A stretch of DNA of 64,000 bases from Microbacterium sp. No. 7 (lineage in GTDB: Bacteria > Actinomycetota > Actinomycetes > Actinomycetales > Microbacteriaceae), in the NCBI RefSeq assembly GCF_001314225.1, contig NZ_CP012697.1:4154001-4218000 (forward strand). The letters are read 5' to 3'. Position numbers and translations under genes: made by a program. Positions 16,975 to 24,926 of this stretch are shown in pieces (position 1 is the stretch's first letter; every line of letters begins with the position of its first letter). The notes beneath the pieces were generated by a model that ran no database searches, was not told where the DNA came from, and saw only the letters and a list, made by a program, of their open reading frames with translations.

Positions 16975-18666
16975 TCAGTAGACGTCGCGCAGGTAGCGCT
17001 TCTCATGGTTCAGCCGCTCGACGAGCTCGGCGCCGGCGGTCTCGCCGAGCTCGGCGACGGCGAGCTCGAGCAGGGCGGCGTCCACGTCGGCGGCCATGCG
17101 CTTGCCGTCGCCGCAGACGTACAGGTGAGCGCCGTCGCGCAGCCATCGGACGAGCTCGGCACCGTGCTCCCGCATGCGGTCCTGCACGTACAGCTTCCGG
17201 GCGCCGTCGCGGGAGAACGCGGTGTCGAGGCGGGTGAGCACGCCGTCGGCCAGGAGGGCCTCCCACTCGTCGCGATAGCTGAAGTCGGTCGCCTCGTGCT
17301 GGTCGCCGTAGAACAGCCACGCCGGCCCGCGGTCCTCGTGCTGCGCGCGGTCGGCGAGGAAGCCACGGAACGGTGCGACGCCGACGCCGGGGCCGATCAT
17401 GACGATCGGGGTCGCCGGGTCGGCCGGCAGCCGGAAGGTGCGGTTGGGGAACGGGAACACGCGCACCGTGTCGCCGGGCCGCACGCGATCGGCGAGGAAG
17501 CCGCTGCCGACGCCCGAGGGCAGCGCGGCGTCGCCGGCGTTGCGCTGGGTGGCGACCATGAGGTGCACCTGGTCGGGGTGGGTGCGGGGGCTGGAGGCGA
17601 TCGAGTAGGCCCGGTACCGGATCGGCGTCATGAGCGGGCCGAGCTCGTCGAGGGGCAGCGGGACGGGCAGCTCGCGCAGCGTCTCGCTGACGCTGCGGGT
17701 ACGCACCCACTCCTCGCCGGCCGCGTGCCCGTCGGCGGTCATGCCGCGGCCGAGCGCGGTCTCGGGCGCGCGGCTCGCGACGACGTCGAGGAGGCGGCCC
17801 GACGGGAAGCGCAGCTCCCAGCGCTGCTCGGCGAGGGAGCGCACCGGCTCGCCGTCGTAGCTCTCCGAGCCGGAGAGCCCGGCGGCGGCGAGGAAGCGGT
17901 CGACGGCGACGGGGTCGTTGACGGGGACGACGGCCAGGGAGTCGCCGGGCTGGTAGTCGATGCCGCTGCCGGACAGGTCGAGCTCGTAGTGCCGGATCTC
18001 CTTCGCGCTGCCGGGGGCCGACAGCAGCCGCGCGGCCGTGAGCGTCGCCTCGAAGGGGGTGTCGCGGGTCCACGGCGAGGGCACCGGCGAGGTCGAGGCC
18101 GCCGCCGGCCGCGGCGCGGGATCGGGGGCGACGTCCGCGCCGCCCGGGGCGGGGACGAGCTGTGCGACGCGGGCGGCGATCCAGGCGTCGGAGGGCTCGA
18201 CGTAGCTCACGTCGCAGTCCACGCGGTCGGCGATGCGGGTCGCACCGAGCTCCGCGAACCGGGCGTCGACGCGCACGCCGGCCTCGCAGAAGTACGTGTA
18301 GCCGCTGTCGCCGAGGGCGAGCACGGCGTAGTGCAGCCCGGCCAGCGAGGGCGCGTCGGCGGCCGTCAGGCTCCGCCAGAACTTGTCGGCGGTGTAGGGC
18401 ATGTCCCCCTCGCCGCTCGTCGAGGTGACGATCAGCACGACGCCGAGGCCGGCCAGCTCGTCGACCGGCTGGTCGTTGAGGGCGACGCACTCGGTCTCGA
18501 CGCCGCGGGCGCCCAGGGCGTCGCCGAGGTTGTCGGCGACGAGCTCGGCGTTGCCCATCTCGGTGCCGAAGAGGATGCGCAGGGTCGCGGGCAGCGCGAT
18601 CCCGGCGCCGGCGGGAGGGGCGGCGCCTTCGGCGGCGCGGGCCTCATCGACTTCCACAACAGACAT
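16975..18666 (-). CDS. Diflavin (FMN/FAD) reductase, sulfite reductase/P450-reductase-like
   Basis: A 563-residue NADPH-dependent diflavin reductase. An N-terminal flavodoxin-like FMN domain (ILFGTEMGNAELVAD, TSTSGEGDMP, ALGDSGYTYFCEAG; about residues 28-175) is joined by a Pro/Ala linker to a ferredoxin-NADP reductase-like module with the FAD motif RAYSIASS, the NADPH motif IGPGVGVAPFRGFL and CGDGKRMAADV. It ends in RYLRDVY, the aromatic tail that stacks on FAD. Relatives are the sulfite reductase flavoprotein CysJ and cytochrome P450 reductase. No sulfite reductase hemoprotein is nearby; the next gene is a P450, so it probably feeds P450 2 or a partner. Start ATG 18666 follows AGGAAGG. Confidence 0.88.
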   Translation of the reverse strand: MSVVEVDEARAAEGAAPPAGAGIALPATLRILFGTEMGNAELVADNLGDALGARGVETECVALNDQPVDELAGLGVVLIVTSTSGEGDMPYTADKFWRSLTAADAPSLAGLHYAVLALGDSGYTYFCEAGVRVDARFAELGATRIADRVDCDVSYVEPSDAWIAARVAQLVPAPGGADVAPDPAPRPAAASTSPVPSPWTRDTPFEATLTAARLLSAPGSAKEIRHYELDLSGSGIDYQPGDSLAVVPVNDPVAVDRFLAAAGLSGSESYDGEPVRSLAEQRWELRFPSGRLLDVVASRAPETALGRGMTADGHAAGEEWVRTRSVSETLRELPVPLPLDELGPLMTPIRYRAYSIASSPRTHPDQVHLMVATQRNAGDAALPSGVGSGFLADRVRPGDTVRVFPFPNRTFRLPADPATPIVMIGPGVGVAPFRGFLADRAQHEDRGPAWLFYGDQHEATDFSYRDEWEALLADGVLTRLDTAFSRDGARKLYVQDRMREHGAELVRWLRDGAHLYVCGDGKRMAADVDAALLELAVAELGETAGAELVERLNHEKRYLRDVY

Positions 18667-18680
18667 CGGTCGCCTTCCTC

Positions 18681-19931
18681 TCATGCACCGGCGCGCGCTC
18701 GCGCGGGCGCCGCCGAAAGCTCGTCGACGACCGTCTCGGCCGTCGCGCCCGCGGCGAGCATCCGCCGCACCTGGTTGAGCGCGCGGATCCAGTTGACGGT
18801 CACCGCGCCGCACGCGACGCCGGCGGCGTCCGCGTGGATCACGGCGACCTGCCCGTTCCCGGCCAGGTCGCCGACGACGGTCGAGCGGCCCTCGGGATCG
18901 CGCCGGCCCACCGTGTGCACCTTCCAGTCGTACTGATCGGACCACACGTAGTCGCTGGGCTCGTACGGCCCGGCGTCGCCCTGCACGAGCGCCGCCGCGA
19001 GATACCGCGCCTGGTCGCTCGCGTTCGTCCAGTGCTCGGCGCGCACCGCGACGCCGTGACCCGGGTGCGGCCAGCGCGCGACGTCGCCGATGGCGTAGAC
19101 GTCGGGCGCGCCGGCGGCGCGCAGCCGGTCGTCGCACACGACGCCGTTGTCGACGAGGATGCCCGAGCCCTCCAGCCAGCCGGTCGACGGCACGGAGCCG
19201 ATCCCCACGACGACCGCGTCGGCGGCGAGGAGCTCGCCGTCGTCGAGGGCGACCGTGAGCGCGCCCTCCTCGCCGTCGATGCCGACGACGCCGCGCCCGA
19301 AGAGGGTGCGCACGCCGTGGCGCGCGTGCAGCTGCACGAGGGTGCCCGCGATCTCGGAGCCGACCAGGCGGGCCATCGGCTCCGGCAGGGGGTCGACGAT
19401 CGTGACGTCGCAGCCGCGGGAGCGGGCGGCGGCCGCGATCTCGGTGCCGATGAAGCCGCCGCCGACCACGACGAGGTGGCCGCCGCGGGCGAGCCGCTCG
19501 GCGATCGCACGGGCGTCGCCGAGGGTGCGGAGCTGATGGACGCCCGACGCCGGGCGCCACGGCGACGGACGCGCGACGGCACCGGTCGCGATCACGAGCA
19601 CGTCGTAGCCGACGACGGCGCCGTCGTCGAGCGCGACCGTCTTCGCGCCGGTGTCGAGCGAGACGGCCGCGGTGCCGAGGCGCACATCGACGTGCAGGTC
19701 TCGCAGCTCCTCCGCCGAGGCGAGGCGCACGGCGGCGACGGCCTCGTCGGACCATTCGCGCGTCAGGAGGTCCTTCGACAGGGGCGGGCGATCGTAGGGA
19801 AGCTCCGCCTCGGCGCCGATGAGCGTGACGGGCCCCGTGTGGCCGAGCGCGCGGAGGCCCTGCACCAGGCGGGTCCCCGCGAGGGAGGCGCCGACGACCA
19901 CGACGCGACGCTCGGTATCGACGGTGTTCAT
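18681..19931 (-). CDS. NAD(P)H:ferredoxin reductase (rubredoxin/putidaredoxin reductase type)
   Basis: A 416-residue FAD-dependent reductase of the ThcD/PdR type. It has the N-terminal dinucleotide fold VVVVGASLAGTRLVQGLR, the family motif YDRPPLSKDLL, a second NAD-binding fold VVVGGGFIGTEIAAAA, and the FAD motif VYAIGDVARW. It transfers electrons from NAD(P)H to small ferredoxins such as the two encoded nearby. I use the ATG at 19931 (MNTVDTERR) because the longer frame to 20087 would run through the operator. It is the first gene of the leftward redox operon; operator B lies 83 nt upstream. Confidence 0.92.
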   Translation of the reverse strand: MNTVDTERRVVVVGASLAGTRLVQGLRALGHTGPVTLIGAEAELPYDRPPLSKDLLTREWSDEAVAAVRLASAEELRDLHVDVRLGTAAVSLDTGAKTVALDDGAVVGYDVLVIATGAVARPSPWRPASGVHQLRTLGDARAIAERLARGGHLVVVGGGFIGTEIAAAARSRGCDVTIVDPLPEPMARLVGSEIAGTLVQLHARHGVRTLFGRGVVGIDGEEGALTVALDDGELLAADAVVVGIGSVPSTGWLEGSGILVDNGVVCDDRLRAAGAPDVYAIGDVARWPHPGHGVAVRAEHWTNASDQARYLAAALVQGDAGPYEPSDYVWSDQYDWKVHTVGRRDPEGRSTVVGDLAGNGQVAVIHADAAGVACGAVTVNWIRALNQVRRMLAAGATAETVVDELSAAPARARAGA

Positions 19932-20013
19932 TCCTTCGCCGTCCTCACTTCCTTGTCCGGATCCGCGAAGCGCCGATCGTCGGCGTTCGTGGGAGAGCGT
20001 GTCGGTCGGTGAC

Positions 20014-20053
20014 TGTTTTGTATTACGGAACAGTCGACCGATATTACGCAACA
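20014..20053 (-). promoter_or_regulatory. IclR-type operator B (redox operon)
   Basis: The strong site TGTTTTGTATTACGGAACA (20014-20032) is nearest the ferredoxin reductase gene. A degenerate copy, CGACCGATATTACGCAACA (20035-20053), lies 21 bp upstream and keeps the half TGTTGCG on the gene's strand. TAATAT on the minus strand (20046-20041) is a possible -10 within the pair. The rest of 19932-20223 shows no gene. Confidence 0.65.
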
Positions 20054-20227
20054 CCAGTATGTTCCGCGGGCGCGCCGATGTCAACAATCGGATGCGCGAG
20101 CGTCATCGTGTGACGAGCCCCGCGACGAGCTCGAGTCGCGCAGGCGGGCGCGAGGCAGGTACGAAGAGCGGGCGCCCGCAAGAGGCGAGGACGGCCGCGA
20201 CGGAGGGCCCGGCGGACCCTCGCCTAG

Positions 20228-21951
20228 GTGCGTGGGTCAGATCCTTCCGTTAACGCGCCGGGGTGAATCCGGTGGATAGCGCGGGGTGCTGGGAGAATCG
20301 ATTCATGACGGTGACTGCCAGCCTGGAGGGTCTGTTCGAGGTCGAGCCGGGTGAGGCGCGGGCGCCGGGCTCGGCTGCACCGGCGGGTGCGGGCAAGACG
20401 TTCCGTGGGTATGACCAGGGGCAGTGTTTCCTGCTCCCGCCGAGTCTGGATGACTGGCTGGACGAGGATGATGAGGCCCGGTTCATCTCCGAGGTCGTCG
20501 AAGAGCTCTTGGATCTGACGCCGGTCTACGCGTCGTACGCGTCCGCCTCGGGTGCGCCTCCGTATGACCCGCGGATGATGTTGAAGCTGCTGCTGTTCGC
20601 GTACGCGACGGGCGTGACCTCGTCTCGTGAGTTGGAGCGGCGCTGCAAGCGCGATATCGCCTTCCGGTGGCTGTCGGGCAACCAGGCGCCCGACTACCGG
20701 TCGCTGGCCCGGTTTCGTCGGCGTCACCTGGATGCCCTGCCGGGGTTGTTCCTGCAGGTGCTGCGGGTCTGCGCGGAGGCGGGGCTGGTGCGGTTGGGGC
20801 GTGTCGCGCTGGATGGCACGAAGCTGGCCGCGAACGCGTCGCGGCATAAGGCGATGAGCTACGACCGGATCGTGCCGAAGATCGATCAGCTCCAAGCCGA
20901 GGTCGCTGCGCTGCTCGCCGAGGCGGAGGCGGTCGATGAGGCCGAGGATCAGCAGTTCGGCCAGGACCGGCGCGGGGACGAGGTCGCCCCGGAGCTGGCC
21001 CGCCGTGAGGGGCGCCTGGCAAAACTACGTGCCGCGAAGGACGCGATCGAGGCCGACGCCGCCGAGAAGGCGGCAGCCGTAGCGCGGAAGAAGGCCGACG
21101 CCGCCGGTCAGCCCCCTGAACAGGCCGACGCGGCCGTCGCGACTGCAGTGGACACGGCGGCGCCGAAGCCGAAAGCGCAACGCAATTTCACCGATCCTGA
21201 GGCGCGGATGATGAAGACGGTCCGCGGCTTCGATTACGCGTTCAACGCGCAGGCCGTTGTCGATGAGGGCCACCAGATCGTGCTGAGCGCCGAGGTCACC
21301 CAGCAGGCCACCGATATCCAGCAGTTCGTCCCGATGGCCGAGCAGACCCTACGGAACCTCGACGCGGCAGGAATCGAGCGTTCCCCAGAGGTCGTCCTCG
21401 CTGACGCGGGCTACTGCTCGGAAGCCAACCTCGAAGCCGCCGACGATCTGGACGCACAGGTGTTGATCGCGACGGGACGGCAACGTCACGGCGAGAGCTT
21501 CCCTACCGCCGGCGCCCCGGACCCGGCCCCAGAGGACGCGAGCCGGCGGGAGCGGATGGCGCACGCGCTGCGCACCGAGCAGGGCCGCACCGACTACGCG
21601 CGCCGCAAAGCCATCGTTGAACCCGCGTTCGGGCAGATGAAGACCCGGCAAAACGCCGGACAGCTCCGGCTACGCGGACTCGCCGGCGCCCAAGGCGAAT
21701 GGCTACTCCACACGATCTGCCACAACCTCCGCAAGCTCCGCGTCGCTACAGCCGCCGGGCTGGCGCCCGCATAGGCCTCCCCAGGGGTCCCGGGGCGTCA
21801 CAGCACGCACCGACAGTCGCCACGAGCCCCTCGCCGTGCGATCCCGCACGCTCTCACACCGCAACGGCCCGCCCGTTCCCGTTCGCGACCGTCAGCGCGC
21901 GATGCCAGAGTCAACGCCGCGCGCCACGCCACCCGATTCTGACCCGCGCAC
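20228..21951 (+). mobile_element. IS1182-family insertion sequence, complete
   Basis: A 1724-bp element with imperfect terminal inverted repeats. The left end reads GTGCGTGGGTCAGA and the right end, on the complementary strand, GTGCGCGGGTCAGA. Both ends are flanked by CTAG (20224-20227 and 21952-21955), a 4-bp palindromic target duplication. It carries one intact DDE transposase gene. The right CTAG supplies the TAG stop codon of the iclR-type gene, so the insertion landed at that stop without changing the protein. The near-perfect ends and intact gene suggest a recent insertion. Confidence 0.93.
20305..21774 (+). CDS. IS1182-family DDE transposase
   Basis: A 489-residue transposase. It has an N-terminal DUF772-like region (DDEARFISEVVEELLDL, then SRELERRCKRDIAFRWLSG), a central Lys/Ala/Glu-rich coiled segment (about residues 190-285) and a C-terminal DDE domain. 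Catalytic acids are visible in ALDGTKLAAN, VLADAGYCSEAN and IVEPAFGQMK. The ATG at 20305 follows GGGAGA; a GTG at 20263 would add 14 residues but has no Shine-Dalgarno. The reading frame is intact, so the element may still be active. Its codon use is less GC-extreme than the neighbours, as expected of mobile DNA. Confidence 0.93.
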   Translation: MTVTASLEGLFEVEPGEARAPGSAAPAGAGKTFRGYDQGQCFLLPPSLDDWLDEDDEARFISEVVEELLDLTPVYASYASASGAPPYDPRMMLKLLLFAYATGVTSSRELERRCKRDIAFRWLSGNQAPDYRSLARFRRRHLDALPGLFLQVLRVCAEAGLVRLGRVALDGTKLAANASRHKAMSYDRIVPKIDQLQAEVAALLAEAEAVDEAEDQQFGQDRRGDEVAPELARREGRLAKLRAAKDAIEADAAEKAAAVARKKADAAGQPPEQADAAVATAVDTAAPKPKAQRNFTDPEARMMKTVRGFDYAFNAQAVVDEGHQIVLSAEVTQQATDIQQFVPMAEQTLRNLDAAGIERSPEVVLADAGYCSEANLEAADDLDAQVLIATGRQRHGESFPTAGAPDPAPEDASRRERMAHALRTEQGRTDYARRKAIVEPAFGQMKTRQNAGQLRLRGLAGAQGEWLLHTICHNLRKLRVATAAGLAPA

Positions 21952-22797
21952 CTAGGAGCGCGGCACTCCCGTGTGCGGGTCGCGGGCGCCGGTCATGTAC
22001 CCGGTGATGCGGTCGGCCGCCTGCCGCACGAGCCCCGCGAGCGACGTCGAGTGCGCCGCGTTGAAGCGCGACTCGGGCAGCGAGATGCCCACGACGCCCA
22101 CGACGCCCGACGCGCCGAACACCGGCGCGGCGATCGCGATCGCGCCCTCGATGCGCTCGCCGTGGGTGATGGCGTAGCCCTGCTGCCGCACCATGTCGAG
22201 CCGGGCGGACAGCTCGTCGGCGTCGACGAGCGTGCGGTCGGTCAGGGCGGGCAGGGGGCCCAGCGCGATCTCGCGCTGGATCGCCTCGGGCAGGAAGGCG
22301 AGGATCGCCAGGCCGCTCGCGCCGGCGTGCAGCGGCAGCCAGTCGTTGCGGGGCAGCGTGTAGCGCAGCGGATGCGGCGAGTCGACGGTGAGGGTGAACA
22401 TCATCTGACGCCGCTGCTCGTTGTAGACGCCGAAGAACGACGACTCGCCGCTCTGGTCCGTGAGCTCCTGCAGCGTGTCGCTGGAGACCTCCTGGATCGG
22501 GAAGCGATTCGTCGTCGTCCACGCGAGGCGGAGGAACTCGAGCCCGAGCCGATAGGCGCCCGACGGCGTGCGCGAGACCAGGCCCAGACGCTCCAGGTCG
22601 GTGATGAGCCGGTGCACGGTGCTCGGGCTCACGACGCCCAGGCGGCCCGCGAGCTCCCGCACGCCGTGCGTGTCCTGGTCGCTGTCGACCATGAGCGTCA
22701 GCAGCTCGATCCCGCGCGCGAGCGGCTGCCGCCGACGGCTCGCCTCCGGCGAGTCCGGAGCGTCGGCGGTCTCGTCCCGTCCGGCCTGGGTTCTCAT
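21952..22797 (-). CDS. IclR-family transcriptional regulator of the catabolic island
   Basis: A 281-residue IclR protein. An N-terminal winged helix (RGIELLTLMV, then VRELAGRLGVVSPSTVHRLITDLERLGLV, about residues 29-85) is followed by the GAF-like effector domain with FFGVYNEQ, LHAGASGLAILAF and GYAITHGERIEGAIAIAAPVFG. These regulators bind as dimer pairs and respond to aromatic or carboxylic intermediates. It lies in the middle of the island, and four operators of IclR-like size and symmetry precede the island's promoters. Its TAG stop lies inside the CTAG duplication of the IS element. It probably represses in the absence of substrate; activation is also possible. Confidence 0.93.
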   Translation of the reverse strand: MRTQAGRDETADAPDSPEASRRRQPLARGIELLTLMVDSDQDTHGVRELAGRLGVVSPSTVHRLITDLERLGLVSRTPSGAYRLGLEFLRLAWTTTNRFPIQEVSSDTLQELTDQSGESSFFGVYNEQRRQMMFTLTVDSPHPLRYTLPRNDWLPLHAGASGLAILAFLPEAIQREIALGPLPALTDRTLVDADELSARLDMVRQQGYAITHGERIEGAIAIAAPVFGASGVVGVVGISLPESRFNAAHSTSLAGLVRQAADRITGYMTGARDPHTGVPRS

Positions 22798-22839
22798 GTG
22801 CTACATCCTCGCTCACCGCTGCGCGATTCGGCGTACCGC

Positions 22840-22853
22840 TTGACAGACGTCAA
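22840..22853. promoter_or_regulatory. Inverted repeat TTGACAGACGTCAA near the iclR promoter
   Basis: Five-base arms TTGAC/GTCAA with a 4-bp spacer, about 43 nt upstream of the iclR-type start. The left arm contains a TTGACA -35 match on the plus strand. It could be part of the promoter or a separate operator. It does not match the 19-bp motif. Confidence 0.35.
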
Positions 22854-22873
22854 CTTCACCCGTCATCCTTGAT

Positions 22874-22913
22874 CTCGCGACACAACCGAACAGCTGTTCT
22901 GTTATAAAAAACA
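22874..22913 (+). promoter_or_regulatory. IclR-type operator C (SDR/HtaA/TetR operon)
   Basis: The strong site TGTTCTGTTATAAAAAACA (22895-22913) lies 72 nt before the SDR start. A half-site CCGAACA ends a degenerate copy 21 bp upstream (22874-22892). The junction creates the perfect palindrome GAACAGCTGTTC (22888-22899). It is between the iclR gene and the SDR operon, so the regulator could control itself here as well. Confidence 0.65.
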
Positions 22914-22920
22914 CTACCGC

Positions 22921-22988
22921 ATGAGACCAAGGACGCACACATGACGACGGTGAACATCGCCCGCACGCCCCGCGAGGAGAACCGATGA
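22921..22988 (+). other. Two overlapping short leader ORFs
   Basis: ATG at 22921 opens a 7-codon frame (MRPRTHT) that ends in an ATGA overlap with a second ATG at 22941. This opens a 15-codon frame (MTTVNIARTPREENR) that itself ends in an ATGA overlap with the SDR start at 22985. AAGGAC precedes the second ATG. Such a chain could couple translation of the leader to the SDR, but it may be chance. Confidence 0.3.
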
Positions 22989-23740
22989 CCGGGAACGGCC
23001 GCGTCGCGGTCGTGACAGGCGGATCGGCCGGCATCGGACTCGCGATCGCCGAGAGGCTCGCGCACGACGGGTTCCGGGTGGCGATCCTCAGCAGCGGCGA
23101 GGGCGGCGCCGCAGCCGCGGCCGCGAGCATCGCCGAGCAGGGCGGCACCGCGCGCGGCTACCGTGCCGACGTCAGCGACCGCGCCCAGGTCGACGCCGCC
23201 ATCGACGCCGCACGGAGCGAGCTCGGCCCCCTCTCGGTCGTCGTCGCGAACGCGGCGATCGCCGAGCAGCAGCCCTTCCTCGAGATGACGCAGGAGCAGT
23301 GGGATCGCACGATCGCGATCAACCTCACGGGCACGTTCCACACCGTGCAGTCCGCGCTCCCCGACCTCGTGGCCGCCCAGGCGGGCCGGGTCGTGCTCGT
23401 GTCGTCGTCGAGCGCGCAGCGCGGCGCCCCGCGCATGGCCCACTACGCCGCCTCGAAGGGCGGCCAGCTCGCGCTCACGAAGGCGCTCGCCGTGGAGTTC
23501 GCCTCGTCGGGCATCACCGTGAACACGGTCGTGCCGTCGTCGATCCAGTCGCGCAGCACGCAGCGCAAGCAGGAGGCCGGCACGATGCCGCCGCCCGAGG
23601 CGATGGCCAAGCACATCCCGGTCGGCCGCATGGGCCGCGGCGAGGACATCGCGGCCGCCGTCTCCTACCTCGTCTCCGACGACGCGTCGTTCGTGACGGG
23701 ACAGGCGATCAGCGTCAACGGCGGATCGTTCATCGGCTGA
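22985..23740 (+). CDS. Short-chain dehydrogenase/reductase (FabG-like)
   Basis: A 251-residue classical SDR with the cofactor motif TGGSAGIG, the structural NAAIAEQ, SSSSAQRGA with the catalytic Ser, and YAASKGG for Tyr/Lys. It ends with the common VTGQAISVNGGSFIG tail. It follows operator C and is translationally coupled to a short leader frame. It is one of four SDRs in the island and differs from all of them, so several alcohol/ketone steps are likely. Confidence 0.9.
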   Translation: MTGNGRVAVVTGGSAGIGLAIAERLAHDGFRVAILSSGEGGAAAAAASIAEQGGTARGYRADVSDRAQVDAAIDAARSELGPLSVVVANAAIAEQQPFLEMTQEQWDRTIAINLTGTFHTVQSALPDLVAAQAGRVVLVSSSSAQRGAPRMAHYAASKGGQLALTKALAVEFASSGITVNTVVPSSIQSRSTQRKQEAGTMPPPEAMAKHIPVGRMGRGEDIAAAVSYLVSDDASFVTGQAISVNGGSFIG

Positions 23741-23796
23741 GGCCGGGCACCGACGAGACCAGCGACGACACCAGGGACGAGACCAGGAGAGAACCG

Positions 23797-24387
23797 ATGC
23801 CCGAAGCACGAATCCAGCCGCTGCCCTCCGAGCAGTGGAGCGACGAGATGTGGGACGCGATCGCCATCATCGGCGCGAAGCGCCCCGAGCCGGGAGCCCC
23901 TCCCGGGCCCTCGTCGAACATCCTCGGCATCTACGCGAACAACCCGCCCCTCGTCAAGGGATGGATGCCGTTCTCGAACCACCTCAAGCACCCGAGCATC
24001 TCCGACCGGCTCCGCGAGATCGCCATCATCCGCACGACGTGGCTCGGCGGCGGCGAGTACGAGTGGGCGCAGCATCGCCGCATCGGGCGGGTCGCGGGGC
24101 TGACCGAGGCCGAGATCGACGCGCTGTCGGACGGCCCGGGGATCGAATGGGCCGAGGCCGAGGGCATCGCCATCCGCGCGATCGACGAGATGATCGGCGA
24201 CCGGCAGGTCTCGGACGCGACCTGGAACGCGCTCGCAGCCCACTACTCCGTGCCCCAGCTGATCGACTTCGTCTTCCTCGTCGGCACCTACGAGATGCAC
24301 TGCCTCGCCTTCAACACTCTCGGACTCCAGCTCGACCCGGGCCTGAAGGGCTTCCCCGCCGACCGTCCGCGCGGCGGCGCGCGCTGA
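23797..24387 (+). CDS. Carboxymuconolactone decarboxylase/AhpD-like protein
   Basis: A 196-residue protein of the carboxymuconolactone decarboxylase (CMD) superfamily. The conserved helix with RLREIAIIRTTWLGGGEYEWAQH carries the family's Glu and His, but the CxxC of AhpD peroxidase-type members is absent (positions are Gly/Glu). It is therefore likely a lactone-processing or structural relative rather than a peroxidase. The ATG at 23797 follows CAGGAGAG. It lies between the SDR and the HtaA-domain gene, and its role in the pathway is unclear. Confidence 0.85.
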   Translation: MPEARIQPLPSEQWSDEMWDAIAIIGAKRPEPGAPPGPSSNILGIYANNPPLVKGWMPFSNHLKHPSISDRLREIAIIRTTWLGGGEYEWAQHRRIGRVAGLTEAEIDALSDGPGIEWAEAEGIAIRAIDEMIGDRQVSDATWNALAAHYSVPQLIDFVFLVGTYEMHCLAFNTLGLQLDPGLKGFPADRPRGGAR

Positions 24388-24388
24388 C

Positions 24389-24889
24389 ATGTCCGCGGAC
24401 GACGCGCGCGACGACGCCGGCTCCCTGCGCTGGGGAGTGAAGGAGTCGTTCGTCCGCTACGTGCTGGTGGTGGCGCGGGGAACGCTGTCCACCGCCGGCG
24501 AGGCGCGCGTCGAGGACGACTTCGCGTTCGTCTTCCCGCTGCGAGCCGCAGACCGTCACGACGACACGTGGCGGCTGCGGTTCGCCGGCACGGTCGCCTT
24601 CGAGGCCCACAACGGGTTCCTCTCGGTGCTGCTCCCGAACCCCGAGCTCGAGGTGTCGCCGCACGGCGGGCTGCTCTCGCTGGAGACCGACTCGGGGGCG
24701 CGGCGGATGCCGCTGGCGACGCTCGACGCCGCCGAGCCGGACGAGGCGGACGGCGACCTGGTCTGGCGCTTCCCCGCGCCGAGGCTCACGCCCGAGGGGT
24801 CGGAGCTGTTCGGCACGACCTACGCGCCCGGCACCGAGCTCGCCCCGCTCACCGTGCGCGTCGGCGCCGCGGTCACCCGGCGCGCGTAG
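24389..24889 (+). CDS. Cytosolic HtaA-domain protein
   Basis: A 166-residue protein made of a single HtaA-like domain. The pattern LRWGVKESFVRYV at the start, GTVAFEAHNGFLSVLLPNPEL in the middle and GGLLSLETDSG after it match the domain known from corynebacterial heme-binding HtaA proteins. Unlike those, it has no signal peptide, membrane anchor or LPXTG, so it should be cytosolic. The ATG is one nt after the CMD stop. In this operon it might bind a hydrophobic substrate or heme for the P450s; both are inferences. Confidence 0.75.
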   Translation: MSADDARDDAGSLRWGVKESFVRYVLVVARGTLSTAGEARVEDDFAFVFPLRAADRHDDTWRLRFAGTVAFEAHNGFLSVLLPNPELEVSPHGGLLSLETDSGARRMPLATLDAAEPDEADGDLVWRFPAPRLTPEGSELFGTTYAPGTELAPLTVRVGAAVTRRA

Positions 24890-24890
24890 T

Positions 24891-24912
24891 CCGCTCGCCG
24901 CGCGGCGAGCGG
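24891..24912. promoter_or_regulatory. 22-bp perfect palindrome before the TetR gene
   Basis: A fully symmetric GC-rich sequence (half-arm CCGCTCGCCGC) immediately after the HtaA stop codon. It can form a short terminator-like stem. It is followed by GTCTAAGAC (24916-24924), a 9-bp palindrome two nt before the TetR start, which may be an autoregulatory site. Confidence 0.45.
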
Positions 24913-24926
24913 ATAGTCTAAGACGC

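Noticed and set aside
16975..18666. Assimilatory sulfite reductase flavoprotein (CysJ)
   Set aside because: No CysI-type hemoprotein or sulfate genes are nearby, and the gene lies in a P450 operon behind an IclR-type operator.
20228..21951. Disruption of the iclR gene or of the redox promoter by the IS
   Set aside because: The iclR frame is full-length with its stop regenerated, and operator B lies 170 nt outside the left end.
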